Notes under the pieces: generated by a model
The model's input: the letters and a program-made list of their open reading frames with translations, nothing else
Told to the model about the DNA's origin: nothing
Databases searched by the model: none
Assembly (NCBI RefSeq): GCF_000369505.1
Contig: NZ_KB850055.1
Span: 248,001-312,000 of the forward strand
Direction: 5' to 3'
Source of the DNA: Acinetobacter sp. NIPH 298
Lineage (GTDB): Bacteria > Pseudomonadota > Gammaproteobacteria > Pseudomonadales > Moraxellaceae
DNA: 64,000 nt
Made by a program: the position numbers and the translations under genes
Shown: positions 36,205 to 46,881 of the stretch, piece by piece
Numbering within the stretch: position 1 is the first letter of the stretch
How the letters are laid out: the number at the start of each line of letters is the position of its first letter

Positions 36205-38247
36205 TCACTTTTTATCTGTTGTACTTTTTTCTTCCACGGCAACAGGTTGCTTAGGTGGCCAGAAAAAATCACTTGTTCGAGTGAGGAAATGCGTCATGAC
36301 CAAATTCGCCAAAGGTTTCCATTGTGCAAAACGAACACGACGGGCACGTAAAGCCACGATAATGGTCAGGGTAAAGCTCACAAATAAGTTGGTTAAACCA
36401 ATCAGCAGAACACCCAAGAATGACACAACGATTAAACCAATATCAGGTGATCCAATGGTCATCAAACCTTGAATGAAATTGGCCGAAGCAAAGGCGATGT
36501 GACGGATATCTAAAGGAAGACCTAAAATAAAGCCAATCGTTCCCATGCTGCCTAACATGATCCCAAATAGGAAATTACCAGCCAAAGCCCCTAAGTTGGT
36601 TTCAATATAATTGGCAAATTTGTCGAGTCGTTGTTGTCCCATCCAGCGTTTCAAACGGCGGTGTTGTTTTAATCGAGGACCGACATTTCGGTAAACAGCT
36701 AAATTATCGAAATAACCCGCAATCAAACCTGAAAAGAATAAACACACGCCCGCGATTGCTGCATGAGGAACTGCAAGCGAGGTAAACGGATTTAAGCTAT
36801 GTAGTAAGGCTGCAGATTTGGCATGATTGAGTAAAGGTTCATCCAAGTAAAACTGCCATGAAAAAGTGATCAGCGCTGCAACAGGGATCGCAATCGAGAT
36901 ATTACCAAGTATCGCAATAAACTGCGTACGAATAATATTGATAATCAGCGCTGCCAACTCAGCAATCTGTGCTGTTTTACTGCCTTTTTGTTGTTGTACG
37001 GTCGAGGCCAGTGCTGCTGCGGTCATCGCTGGTTGTTTGGTCGCAACAGTGAAATGCAACACATGGATCAGCATAAAACCCAAAGCATAATTCATGCTAT
37101 ACAAAAATGCATGTGCAAAAGGTGCGAGTACCAACCGAGCGGTTAATATCTTCAAGGTTGCCATCATGGCAATGATTGCACCTGCACCAGCCGCCGCTTT
37201 GTACATGCCAAAGAAGCCAGCTTTGTCTGTACTTACATAATGCTCGCCTGTTTTACTGGCATTTTCAGTCACTTGCAGCGCGATTAGTTCACTGGTAGAA
37301 GAAAGTAAGTGTCGGACACTTTTTTCATCATAATGGGCTTTGGTCAAATCGATTAGAAGTTCGCCCAGTGATTTATATCGAACCTCATCTTTACTGGCCA
37401 ATAAGCTCAGTAACAGTTCGATACGGTCTATGGCTTGTTCTAATAAAGAAAGCAAATATGTCAAACTAATGCTGACACCAATTCGCCTCGTGGCACGACG
37501 AATCTTGAGTACAACATCACGACACTGATCTAGCATTACAAAGGCTTGAGAAGCATCTGGCGGTGGAAGCACCACAACTGCATCTTGGTCGTCGATTTGT
37601 TTTTTATACTTCTCAATAAAATCAACAATGTCTCGGTTTTGTGCCAAAAACGGAGATTCATATTCGGTAATATCGGGCTGAGCATTAATAAATTCAGGGT
37701 ATAGACCAATACCGCTAATCCGATAAGACAAAACCGTAATGGCTTTAATCAGTTCATTTTTAGAAATTTGTTTTTCGAGTGTATTACTTTGACCTTCGCC
37801 AATTAAATTAAATAGCGTAACCCAATCTTGGTTTTCAATCAGCTCTAACCACTCATGATCATTTTCTTGATGAAAAACTTTTCCAATCAGTGTTCTGAGT
37901 TGATTGCCTTCTTCTACTAAAGGGAGGAAGTGCGCGCCTAGACGTTGACTTAACTGATTCCAGAAGCCATCTAAAGATAAAATCCCGCTGTCAGCATATA
38001 AGCTAATTTGTTTGTATTGACTCATCAATCTGACGATGAAGTCTTGTAATAAAGTTGCGGAAGTGGGGGTAAGTAACAATATTCTGACGAAAGCTTGAAG
38101 ACGCTGTTTAACCTCTTCAGCGTCATTGGGATTTTTGGGGCGTAAACGATTGACCAATTCAATAATCAGGTTTTCGTCAAGAACAGCTTGTGGTTGATCA
38201 AGCTGTTCCTGCATTTTTAAAAATAAATCAGATAAATTTAAATGCAT
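36205..38247 (-). CDS. Gcr/SpecificRecomb (PF10136)-type membrane protein, function uncertain
   Basis: A large protein (680 aa) of the family annotated as 'site-specific recombinase Gcr'. The sequence itself does not look like a recombinase: the N-terminal 330 residues are helical and soluble (INLxxL-type repeats), and the rest has several hydrophobic helices (for example residues about 345-380, 440-470, 500-530, 555-600 and 620-650) and looks like a membrane protein. No Tyr or Ser recombinase motif is visible. The ATG at 38247 is chosen; a GTG at 38253 is alternative. It precedes no obvious operon partner on its strand except ispB 14 bp upstream, with which it is likely cotranscribed. Confidence 0.72.
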   Translation of the reverse strand: MHLNLSDLFLKMQEQLDQPQAVLDENLIIELVNRLRPKNPNDAEEVKQRLQAFVRILLLTPTSATLLQDFIVRLMSQYKQISLYADSGILSLDGFWNQLSQRLGAHFLPLVEEGNQLRTLIGKVFHQENDHEWLELIENQDWVTLFNLIGEGQSNTLEKQISKNELIKAITVLSYRISGIGLYPEFINAQPDITEYESPFLAQNRDIVDFIEKYKKQIDDQDAVVVLPPPDASQAFVMLDQCRDVVLKIRRATRRIGVSISLTYLLSLLEQAIDRIELLLSLLASKDEVRYKSLGELLIDLTKAHYDEKSVRHLLSSTSELIALQVTENASKTGEHYVSTDKAGFFGMYKAAAGAGAIIAMMATLKILTARLVLAPFAHAFLYSMNYALGFMLIHVLHFTVATKQPAMTAAALASTVQQQKGSKTAQIAELAALIINIIRTQFIAILGNISIAIPVAALITFSWQFYLDEPLLNHAKSAALLHSLNPFTSLAVPHAAIAGVCLFFSGLIAGYFDNLAVYRNVGPRLKQHRRLKRWMGQQRLDKFANYIETNLGALAGNFLFGIMLGSMGTIGFILGLPLDIRHIAFASANFIQGLMTIGSPDIGLIVVSFLGVLLIGLTNLFVSFTLTIIVALRARRVRFAQWKPLANLVMTHFLTRTSDFFWPPKQPVAVEEKSTTDKK

Positions 38248-38261
38248 GGACACTCAGAAAG

Positions 38262-39239
38262 TTATTGTAGTCGATGTAATGCCATTAAAGTCAAATTGAT
38301 CAATGCTTGGCGATATTCATTATCTGGTAGCGCTTTTAAAGCCTCTAAAGCGGCGTCCGTTTCCTGTTGGGCACGTTTTTGACAATAGTCTAAACCGCCC
38401 GAGTTGTGCACTATTTCAATGACTTTATCCAAATGTTCAACACCACCAGTAGCGATGCTACGACGAATAATCGCATGATCCTCACCAGTAGAGTGAGCCA
38501 ATGCAGAAATTAACGGTAAAGTAGGTTTACCTTCCATCAAATCATCGCCAATATTTTTACCTAATGTTTCTGCATCAGAGGTGTAGTCTAAAATATCATC
38601 AATAATTTGGAATGCATTGCCAAAATGACCTGCAAATCGACGTAAAGGCTCACGATATTCCTCTGTACCCGCCAAAATCGCAGCACCTTCGGTTGCGAGC
38701 TCAAATAAACGAGATGTTTTTCCGTGAATAATTCTTAAATAGGTTTCTTCAGTGGTGTCTGGTTGATGTTGTGATTGAAGTTGTAACACTTCACCTTCAG
38801 CAATTTCACAAGTACCTGTCGAAAAATCTTTTAACAAGGTCATGTTATTTAAATCGACCAAAAGATCGAATGCACGTGAAATCAAGAAATCGCCGACTAA
38901 AACAGCAGTCTGATTGTTCCATGTCGCATTGGCCGTTGGTCGTCCACGACGCAAGTTAGACTCATCGACAACATCATCATGAACCAAGGTTGCGGTGTGT
39001 AGCATTTCAATCACAGCCGCCAAATGTTGGGCTTGCTGCATGTTGGCTAAACCACAGGCACGAGCAGCGAGTAGGCACATGATTGGGCGCATACGTTTAC
39101 CGCCAGCTTCAACCACATGTTTACTAACCGACATAACCAAGCCAACTTTAGAGCTGATCCCTTCATTGATGAGTTGATCCATCGCAGCAAAATCTGTCGC
39201 AACAGGGGAGAGAATGTCTTGCTTGAAATCGACGACCAT
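38262..39239 (-). CDS. ispB: Octaprenyl-type (long-chain) polyprenyl diphosphate synthase
   Basis: A trans-prenyltransferase of about 325 aa that makes the side chain of ubiquinone. The first aspartate-rich motif is VHDDVVDESNLRRG and the second is FQIIDDILDYTSD; GGKRMRP near residue 50 is a substrate-binding segment. The upstream frame extends to 39314, but the ATG at 39239 (MVVDFKQDILSPV) matches the family's N-terminus. The product's chain length (C40 or C45) is inferred from the family only. It lies divergent from rplU-rpmA, the standard arrangement in many gammaproteobacteria. Confidence 0.93.
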   Translation of the reverse strand: MVVDFKQDILSPVATDFAAMDQLINEGISSKVGLVMSVSKHVVEAGGKRMRPIMCLLAARACGLANMQQAQHLAAVIEMLHTATLVHDDVVDESNLRRGRPTANATWNNQTAVLVGDFLISRAFDLLVDLNNMTLLKDFSTGTCEIAEGEVLQLQSQHQPDTTEETYLRIIHGKTSRLFELATEGAAILAGTEEYREPLRRFAGHFGNAFQIIDDILDYTSDAETLGKNIGDDLMEGKPTLPLISALAHSTGEDHAIIRRSIATGGVEHLDKVIEIVHNSGGLDYCQKRAQQETDAALEALKALPDNEYRQALINLTLMALHRLQ

Positions 39240-39690
39240 ATGAAGAAGAGCCTCGTATAGATGGGTGAATGGTGTAAGTGTACCAAGTAATCTGTTGCTA
39301 AACAGTGATAGCAACGGTGTAATTTGTCATTTAAAACATGACGATGTATTTTCTGATCTTAATTTAGCCACAAACAGGACGCTTCTCAGACAATACAGAG
39401 ATGGCACTGCGTGTGACCCTCTATAAACCGAGTTCATTTTGGTCATATTTACTTTTTGAAAATGTATTGCAAATCACAGAAAGAATCAATCAAAACAATG
39501 TGTCATCAATCTATTTGATTTTATTATAAAAAATAAATAATGCGTGTATATGTGTGCATTTATGCAAAATAACTTGTTGTTTGATCAAATTTCACTTAAA
39601 ATTTGTCCCCTTATATACCCCAGTGGCGTTCGTTTTAAGCTCGATATCTTCCTTTATCGGCACGACGACACGGGCATGTTGGAGTACATT
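39240..39690. other. Divergent promoter region, ispB / rplU
   Basis: About 450 bp, AT-rich, without a gene. The rplU frame opens upstream at 39544 but the family start is MYAVIQ at 39691, so the intervening 147 bp is leader. It must hold both promoters; I cannot assign them with confidence. Confidence 0.5.
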
Positions 39691-40002
39691 ATGTACGCAG
39701 TAATCCAAAGCGGTGGTAAACAGCACCGTGTGGTTGAGGGTGAAACCCTTAAAGTTGAATTATTGAAAGCTGAAACTGGTGCAACGATTACGTTTGATGA
39801 CGTACTTATGCTTGTAAACGGCGATAGCATTCAAATCGGTGCTCCAGTTGTTGCTGGCGCGAAAGTAACCGCAGAAATCGTTGGCCATGGTCGTCACGAC
39901 AAAATCCGCATCATCAAAATGCGTCGTCGTAAACATTACCGTAAACAACAAGGTCACCGTCAATGGTTTACCGAGTTGAAAATTACGAGTATCGCAGGCT
40001 AA
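39691..40002 (+). CDS. rplU: 50S ribosomal protein L21
   Basis: A ribosomal protein of 103 aa that binds 23S rRNA. The [18 protein letters not shown] start and the [26 protein letters not shown] motif are diagnostic. TTGGAG lies before the ATG at 39691. It is followed after 18 bp by rpmA. Confidence 0.98.
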   Translation: MYAVIQSGGKQHRVVEGETLKVELLKAETGATITFDDVLMLVNGDSIQIGAPVVAGAKVTAEIVGHGRHDKIRIIKMRRRKHYRKQQGHRQWFTELKITSIAG

Positions 40003-40020
40003 CACGAGGAGTAAATAGAC

Positions 40021-40275
40021 ATGGCAACTAAAAAAGCCGGTGGATCGACGAAGAACGGTCGTGATTCGAATCCTAAGATGTTAGGTGTTAAAATGTACGG
40101 TGGTCAAACTGTGACTGCTGGTAACATCATCGTTCGTCAACGTGGTACCGAATTCCACGCTGGTGCAAATGTTGGTATGGGTCGTGACCATACTTTATTT
40201 GCAACTGCTGATGGCGTGATCAAATTTGAAGTGAAGGGTCAATTTGGCCGTCGCTATGTAACTGTTGAAGTGTAA
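40021..40275 (+). CDS. rpmA: 50S ribosomal protein L27
   Basis: A ribosomal protein of 84 aa whose N-terminus reaches the peptidyl-transferase centre. The [19 protein letters not shown] start is the family signature. GAGGAG precedes it. It ends in a strong terminator. Confidence 0.98.
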   Translation: MATKKAGGSTKNGRDSNPKMLGVKMYGGQTVTAGNIIVRQRGTEFHAGANVGMGRDHTLFATADGVIKFEVKGQFGRRYVTVEV

Positions 40276-40290
40276 GCTTTAATCGTTCAG

Positions 40291-40316
40291 AAAAACCCGC
40301 ATTTGCGGGTTTTTTT
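40291..40316 (+). terminator. rpmA terminator
   Basis: The stem AAAACCCGC/GCGGGTTTT with an ATTT loop is followed by further Ts. Confidence 0.95.
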
Positions 40317-40333
40317 ATGACTGCTTTTTGGAC

Positions 40334-41212
40334 TTATGTGTTTTCGTTTGAATATTTCCCAAACTTTCCTGTTTTTAAGTCTTCGTAAGCTTGTAAAATT
40401 TCATCATAGTTATTCATCACAAAAAAACCATGCCCATTTAGCGGTTCATGTAGAGGCTGGGCTGATAAGAATAAAAAATCGCAATTTTCTAAAGCGGTGA
40501 TTTCAACATCTGTGTCGAAGCTAGACATCATCGCCATCGCTTGTTCTTCTAAAATATCTTCGTCTACGCTGAACTGAATTTTTCCTCTACGCAAATAAAT
40601 GAGCGTGGTATCACCATGACTCGCAGGAATTATAGTTCGATGACCTTTTTTAAGGTGTACATCCAACACGTTCATTGGAGTAAAGGTTTGGGCAATGCCT
40701 TGAGTATTTTGATATTGACCAGCAACGATACGGACATAACCAGCATCATTTTCAAATAAGATTTTAGGAATATTTTGATTTAATAAACTTTGGTAACGTG
40801 GCGCAGACATTTTATCTTTTGCTGGTAAGTTGACCCATAACTGTAGCATTTCGAAATAACCACCTTTCTCACGAAATTCAGGGCTAAATTCTTCAATATG
40901 TTGTATACCTGATGCAGCGGTCATCCACTGCACATCACCTTGTTGAATAATCCCATGATTACCTGTTGAATCAATGTGCTGTAATTCACCTGAGAAAACA
41001 AAGGTGACTGTTTCGAAACCACGATGTGGATGTTCACTTACACCCTTTTTATTACTTTTAGGCTCTAAACGACCGGGTCCGAGATGGTCCAGTAACAGAA
41101 AAGGCGATGTGGTATTGCCAAGTTCATGGTGAGAAAATACAGAAAGTGCAGGGTAGAAGTCCCCGATGGCAAATCGAGTGTCATTGCGATGGATAAAGGC
41201 GAGGCTTTTCAT
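40334..41212 (-). CDS. Pirin family protein
   Basis: A cupin-fold protein of 292 aa. The N-terminal pirin domain has HPHRGFETVTFVFSGELQHIDS, whose histidines bind iron, and GDVQWMTAASGIQHIEEF; a C-terminal pirin domain follows. Bacterial pirins often have quercetinase activity or act as redox-linked regulators; the role is not established here. It is monocistronic, convergent with rpmA. Confidence 0.93.
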   Translation of the reverse strand: MKSLAFIHRNDTRFAIGDFYPALSVFSHHELGNTTSPFLLLDHLGPGRLEPKSNKKGVSEHPHRGFETVTFVFSGELQHIDSTGNHGIIQQGDVQWMTAASGIQHIEEFSPEFREKGGYFEMLQLWVNLPAKDKMSAPRYQSLLNQNIPKILFENDAGYVRIVAGQYQNTQGIAQTFTPMNVLDVHLKKGHRTIIPASHGDTTLIYLRRGKIQFSVDEDILEEQAMAMMSSFDTDVEITALENCDFLFLSAQPLHEPLNGHGFFVMNNYDEILQAYEDLKTGKFGKYSNENT

Positions 41213-41508
41213 TATTTATACTTTTCCAGTGAGTCGTCTTTAGACTAAAAAATCCCGTATTGCGTTTAGTTTATTCTTTATCCATGACTTCTACTATCTT
41301 AAAGAATGGGAAAAGTTGTAGGGCTGTTTTAGTCATTCAAAATCAAATTTTTGCTATTACAATATCTACATAAAGGCTGCAACTTCATACATAATGCAGA
41401 ACTTTGCGACACGAACTACACAAAACCGATGCTTTTCTTCATTCTTTTCATGATTGAAAACAGTAAGATGTCGTCATTACAGTAGAAATTTGATAGAAGG
41501 TTCACTTT

Positions 41509-42204
41509 ATGAATTTCGTAAAAAAAATAGCTTATGCTGCAACGCTTAGTGCAATGACACTGGCTCCTGTTGTAACGACCCAGTCATATGCTGCACCTGT
41601 CGCTGCATCGGCTCAGCAAGCAACCACAAGTTTGGTTCAGCAGTTATCGAGCTTACAACGGTTCACTGCAGATTTTGAACAAACCACCAAAGTGACCAAT
41701 AATAAAGCTGTACAAAGAAAAGGACTGACTGCTCAACACATGAATCAAACCTTTAAAGGGGTGATGAAGGTTGAACGCCCAGGAAAATTCTTCTGGGAAA
41801 TCACCAGTCCTTCTAAACAAACAATTGTGACGTCAGGAAAAACTGTTTGGATTTATGATCCAGATTTGCAGCAGGCAATTCGTCAAAATTTAGATGATCA
41901 AGTTGCCAATACCCCAGCATTGTTATTATCGGGTAATACCAATCAGATCATGCAGTCCTATCGAGTAACGCAGCCTGATCGCTCTAAGCTGTATTACACA
42001 TTGTTCCCTAAACAGGAAGATAGTACATTTCAGAGTTTAACCATTAGCTTTGGTGCAAATAAAGCGCCAAACTTGATGATTTTACAAGATTCATTGGGTC
42101 AAACCACGTATGTACGTTTTAGTAATGTAAAAGTCAATCAAGCCATTCCTGCTTCGGTCTTTAATTTTGAGCCACCGAAAGGCACAGATATTATTGATCA
42201 GTGA
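41509..42204 (+). CDS. lolA: Outer-membrane lipoprotein carrier protein LolA
   Basis: The periplasmic chaperone that moves lipoproteins from the LolCDE complex to LolB. It is 231 aa with a signal peptide ending in QSYA (about residue 29). The LolA body begins LVQQLSSLQRFTADFEQTT and includes PGKFFWEITSPSKQTIVTSGKTVWIYDPDLQQ. AGAAGG precedes the ATG. A terminator follows and then a DUF3298 lipoprotein gene, itself a Lol client. Confidence 0.95.
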   Translation: MNFVKKIAYAATLSAMTLAPVVTTQSYAAPVAASAQQATTSLVQQLSSLQRFTADFEQTTKVTNNKAVQRKGLTAQHMNQTFKGVMKVERPGKFFWEITSPSKQTIVTSGKTVWIYDPDLQQAIRQNLDDQVANTPALLLSGNTNQIMQSYRVTQPDRSKLYYTLFPKQEDSTFQSLTISFGANKAPNLMILQDSLGQTTYVRFSNVKVNQAIPASVFNFEPPKGTDIIDQ

Positions 42205-42223
42205 TCATTTTGATCAACTCAGC

Positions 42224-42250
42224 AAAAAGCCGCATTTATTGCGGCTTTTT
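42224..42250 (+). terminator. lolA terminator
   Basis: The stem AAAAAGCCGC/GCGGCTTTTT with a 7-nt loop. Confidence 0.92.
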
Positions 42251-42320
42251 GCTAGATACATTTCTTAATTTCAACTCTGAACAAAGCTTTGTATAGTGGG
42301 CTAAAAGATCTGAGACTTGT

Positions 42321-43100
42321 ATGACAATGAATCCGTTAAAATTATCAAAAATTATTCCAGCACTTTCTATTGTTACGGTGATTGTATTTACAGGGTGCCA
42401 ACCGAAGCAAGATCCGCAAAATAATAGTGCGACAGACGCGACAAACAAAGTCGATATTACATTGATTCAGGCACAAGTGGTGGCTGTTAAACTGCCTAAA
42501 CAGCAAGTATGTTTGGAAGATGGTTGTACCAATTATGATCTTCAAACCGTAAAAACCAATCAGCAGTGGATTGATGATTATTTTATCAATCGTATGAAGA
42601 AGGCAGAGCCGAATGCATTTGCTGATTTATCAGATCAACAAGTAAAAGTACCAGAAGGCGAACCATCTTTAAGTGAGAGTAGTACTTATGTGCGCTTTGT
42701 AGGACAGAACTACAATCTGGCGACATTTTCCATTCATAGTTATGCTTATCCCGCTGGTGCAGCACATGGTATGTACCATCAAGAATTTGTAAATTTTGAT
42801 TTAGCGACTAAAAAACATATTAGTGTGAGTGAATTGATCAAAGACGGTGTGGAACAAGAGTTGCGTGATGAGCTGTATGTTGCAAATCAAAATTGGTTAG
42901 ATGAGCACAATATTAAAAAAGATCAATTACAGGTGAGTGATAATTATTACTATGGTGTAAATGGTATTGTCTTTGTTTATCCATTGTATGAGCTGGCTTC
43001 CTATGCAGAAGGGATGAGTGAGTTGAACTTGCCATATTATGCCGCAAAAGAATTTATCAAAGCAGAATACTTACCAAGCTTGCCTAAAGTCCCGAACTAA
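42321..43100 (+). CDS. DUF3298/RsiV-domain lipoprotein
   Basis: A predicted lipoprotein (259 aa) with the lipobox FTGC near residue 26. The body has a two-part structure: an N-terminal DUF4163-like region (about residues 45-120) and a C-terminal DUF3298 domain (YAYPAGAAHGMYHQEFVNFDLATKK, then PYYAAKEFIK). The fold is shared with the anti-sigma factor RsiV and with several periplasmic proteins of unknown function. The start at 42321 or 42327 is open. Confidence 0.82.
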   Translation: MTMNPLKLSKIIPALSIVTVIVFTGCQPKQDPQNNSATDATNKVDITLIQAQVVAVKLPKQQVCLEDGCTNYDLQTVKTNQQWIDDYFINRMKKAEPNAFADLSDQQVKVPEGEPSLSESSTYVRFVGQNYNLATFSIHSYAYPAGAAHGMYHQEFVNFDLATKKHISVSELIKDGVEQELRDELYVANQNWLDEHNIKKDQLQVSDNYYYGVNGIVFVYPLYELASYAEGMSELNLPYYAAKEFIKAEYLPSLPKVPN

Positions 43101-43103
43101 TCT

Positions 43104-43147
43104 AAATACAGCATCTGCAATTGCGAGGTAGATGCTGTATTTTTTTA
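43104..43147 (+). terminator. Terminator after the DUF3298 gene
   Basis: The stem AAATACAGCATCT/AGATGCTGTATTT with a loop of about 13 nt is followed by Ts. Confidence 0.92.
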
Positions 43148-43190
43148 GGTTAAAGCCTTACACTATAGCCAGTTTTTTCTCTATTCATGA

Positions 43191-44468
<1,278 letters not shown>

Positions 44469-44534
44469 AATGCATCGAATTTGTGCATAGTTTTTGCTTT
44501 AACTCAATCAGATCTAAAAATATAGAGGCATAGC

Positions 44535-45908
44535 GTGGATATTTTCCCAATCTCTTTAAAGTTGCAACAGCAACGTTGTCTGATTGTGGGTGGTGGGCAT
44601 ATTGCCTACCGCAAAGCAAATCTGCTAGTCAAAGCTGGTGCAATTGTTGATGTTATTGCACCAGATATTGAGCCTGAACTGCGTTTATTGTTAGAAAAAT
44701 CATCAGGGCAATATATTCAAACGGCTTTTTCTGAAAATATTTTGGGAACACCATATCGCTTAGTTATTGCGGCAACAGATCAAGCCGAAGTGAATAAAAC
44801 GGTATTTGAGCAATGCGAACAGCGTAATATTTTAGTGAATAGTGTGGACGATATTCCACACTGCCGATTTATGGTACCCGCGATTATTGATCGTTCACCG
44901 TTGGTGATTTCAGTTGCCTCTAATGGGGCATCACCTGTTTTATCTCGACAACTTCGCACTCAAATTGAAACTCTCGTACCACACGGCATGGGTAAATTGG
45001 CTGAGTTTTCTGGCCAATGGCGTAAAAAAGTTAAAGCAAAAATTTCCAATCCTGATGAACGTCGTATCTTTTGGGAAAATTTGTATGCCAGCCCGCTCAA
45101 AGAGCAGGTATTCAATGACAATCTTGACGTGGCAAATGATCTGATTCAGCAAGCACTCACTGAATGGACTGCACCCAAGGGTGAGGTCTATTTGGTCGGT
45201 GCTGGGCCGGGTGATCCTGAGTTATTGACATTAAAAGCATTACGTCTCATGCAACAAGCCGACGTGGTGATTTACGATCGTTTGGTTTCAGCACCGATTA
45301 TGGAACTTTGTCGTCGTGATGCCACTAAGATTTATGTGGGTAAGGCACGTTCCAATCACTCTGTGCCACAAGATGGCATCAATGCCTTGCTGGTTGAGTA
45401 TGCCCAACAAGGGAAACGCGTTTGTCGTCTAAAAGGCGGCGATCCGTTTATCTTTGGTCGTGGTGGCGAAGAGATTCAAGAGTTGGTTGAAGCAAATGTC
45501 ACTTTCCAAGTCGTGCCTGGTATTACTGCTGCTTCAGGCTGCTCTGCCTATGCAGGTATTCCGTTGACACATCGTGATTATGCCCAAAGTGTACGGTTCC
45601 TCACGGGGCATTTAAAGGAGGGTTCACCTGAACTGCCTTGGAATGAACTGGTTTATGAAAATCAAACTTTAGTTTTATATATGGGCTTGGTTGGTTTGGA
45701 ACGCATTTGCCAACAACTCATTGCTCATGGTCAGCGCCCAACCATGCCTGTTGCCTTAATTTCTAAAGGTACAACCCCTGAGCAAAAAGTGGTGGTGGGA
45801 ACATTGGCGGACATCGCCACCAAAGTATCTGAACATCAAATCGTAGCGCCGACTTTAACCATTATTGGTGAAGTAGTCAGTCTACGTGAACAGTTAAAAT
45901 GGCAATAA
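44535..45908 (+). CDS. cysG: Siroheme synthase (multifunctional CysG)
   Basis: A fusion protein of 457 aa that converts uroporphyrinogen III to siroheme, the cofactor of sulfite and nitrite reductases. The N-terminal domain is the NAD-dependent precorrin-2 dehydrogenase/ferrochelatase (IVGGGHIAYRKANLL near residue 17). The C-terminal domain is SAM-dependent uroporphyrinogen III methyltransferase (VGAGPGDPELLTLKALRLMQQADVVIYDRLVS and LKGGDPFIFGRGGEE). The GTG start at 44535 has AGAGG at 6-nt spacing. It is downstream of serS on the same strand; the sequence after it is a palindromic repeat. Confidence 0.97.
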   Translation: MDIFPISLKLQQQRCLIVGGGHIAYRKANLLVKAGAIVDVIAPDIEPELRLLLEKSSGQYIQTAFSENILGTPYRLVIAATDQAEVNKTVFEQCEQRNILVNSVDDIPHCRFMVPAIIDRSPLVISVASNGASPVLSRQLRTQIETLVPHGMGKLAEFSGQWRKKVKAKISNPDERRIFWENLYASPLKEQVFNDNLDVANDLIQQALTEWTAPKGEVYLVGAGPGDPELLTLKALRLMQQADVVIYDRLVSAPIMELCRRDATKIYVGKARSNHSVPQDGINALLVEYAQQGKRVCRLKGGDPFIFGRGGEEIQELVEANVTFQVVPGITAASGCSAYAGIPLTHRDYAQSVRFLTGHLKEGSPELPWNELVYENQTLVLYMGLVGLERICQQLIAHGQRPTMPVALISKGTTPEQKVVVGTLADIATKVSEHQIVAPTLTIIGEVVSLREQLKWQ

Positions 45909-45910
45909 AA

Positions 45911-45975
45911 TCTCTCCCAGCCTCTCTTTAAAAAAGAGAGGAGTTCCTCCCTTTGAAAAAGGGGGATTAGGGAGA
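45911..45975. repeat. Palindromic repeat between cysG and trmL
   Basis: An outer stem TCTCCC/GGGAGA (45913-45918 and 45970-45975) encloses two hairpins: CCTCTCTTT/AAAGAGAGG and CCTCCCTTT/AAAGGGGG. The three-part structure looks like a dispersed intergenic repeat unit, and the CTCTCC core recurs at 20142-20168. No coding potential. Confidence 0.6.
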
Positions 45976-45998
45976 ATTATGAAAAGTAGAGAAAATTT

Positions 45999-46472
45999 GT
46001 GATTCATGTCGTCCTATACGAACCTGAAATTCCAGCGAATACAGGTAATATCATCCGTTTATGTGCCAATACAGGTGCGCAACTACATTTAGTTAAACCT
46101 TTAGGCTTTGAGCTAGATGATAAAAAGTTAAAACGTGCAGGACTGGATTATCACGAATGGGCAAGAATGCAAATTTGGGACAATATTGAGTTATGTCTTG
46201 CTAATTTAAAAGCCAAAGGTGTGGAGCATGTCTTTCCGCTCACCACCAAAGGAACTGCTACACCGCATACAGTTGATTTGAATCGTCCTATAGCTTTGCT
46301 GATGGGGCCTGAAACGCGAGGTTTACCTGAACAGGTGCGCATGATGTTTCCACCAGAGCAGTGGATACGTCTGCCAATGGCTGAAAATTCAAGAAGTTTG
46401 AATTTATCCAATGCCACGGCTGTAATTGTGTATGAGGCGTGGAGGCAACAAGGCTTTAAAGAGTTGATCTGA
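45999..46472 (+). CDS. trmL: tRNA (cytidine/uridine-34-2'-O)-methyltransferase TrmL
   Basis: A SPOUT-class methyltransferase of 157 aa that methylates the ribose of the wobble nucleotide of tRNA-Leu. The three SPOUT motifs are visible: [31 protein letters not shown] and [24 protein letters not shown] start at 45999 ([16 protein letters not shown]) matches the family; no good ATG exists. The end of the gene overlaps a terminator hairpin. Confidence 0.93.
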   Translation: MIHVVLYEPEIPANTGNIIRLCANTGAQLHLVKPLGFELDDKKLKRAGLDYHEWARMQIWDNIELCLANLKAKGVEHVFPLTTKGTATPHTVDLNRPIALLMGPETRGLPEQVRMMFPPEQWIRLPMAENSRSLNLSNATAVIVYEAWRQQGFKELI

Positions 46473-46490
46473 TTTGATCAACTCTTTAAA
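46455..46490. terminator. Terminator at the 3' end of trmL
   Basis: The perfect 15-bp stem TTTAAAGAGTTGATC/GATCAACTCTTTAAA with a 6-nt loop spans the trmL stop codon and the last codons of the convergent VOC gene, so it may serve both. Confidence 0.75.
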
Positions 46491-46866
46491 TATCACCATA
46501 CGTGCTGGCTACAACTAATGTATATCCATTTGGGTCTTTAAACCAAACCTCTCGATGATGCGCATTCGCATTGTATTGAGGACCTTCTAAAACTTCGACT
46601 TGATGCGTTCGTAATCTTTCGACAAGCTCATCAAATTGAGCGCTTTCAAACCATAATAAAACACCGTTTCCGATCGGTAACTCTGGACACCCAAGATGAG
46701 GGTGTTCGTGTGCTTGCCATTGGTGAAGTTGTAACACCATGCGCTTTTCAAACATTAACTGTTCATATTCTTTGCCGCCATGTCCACTGTCTAGGCCTAG
46801 TATGGTTTGATACCACTGACTGGTTTTTTCTACATCGACAACAGCAATTAAGGGTTGTGGATACAT
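46486..46866 (-). CDS. VOC (glyoxalase/dioxygenase fold) family protein
   Basis: A 126-aa vicinal-oxygen-chelate protein with two beta-alpha-beta-beta-beta modules: the first has AVVDVEKTSQWYQTILGL, the second ends in VWFKDPNGYTLVVAS. Possible metal ligands are H and E residues in the sheet. Members include lactoylglutathione lyases and bleomycin-type binding proteins; the substrate is unknown. It lies 15 bp downstream of the HxlR regulator and is read in the same direction, so it may be coregulated with it. Confidence 0.83.
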   Translation of the reverse strand: MYPQPLIAVVDVEKTSQWYQTILGLDSGHGGKEYEQLMFEKRMVLQLHQWQAHEHPHLGCPELPIGNGVLLWFESAQFDELVERLRTHQVEVLEGPQYNANAHHREVWFKDPNGYTLVVASTYGDI

Positions 46867-46881
46867 GTAAACCTCTCGATA

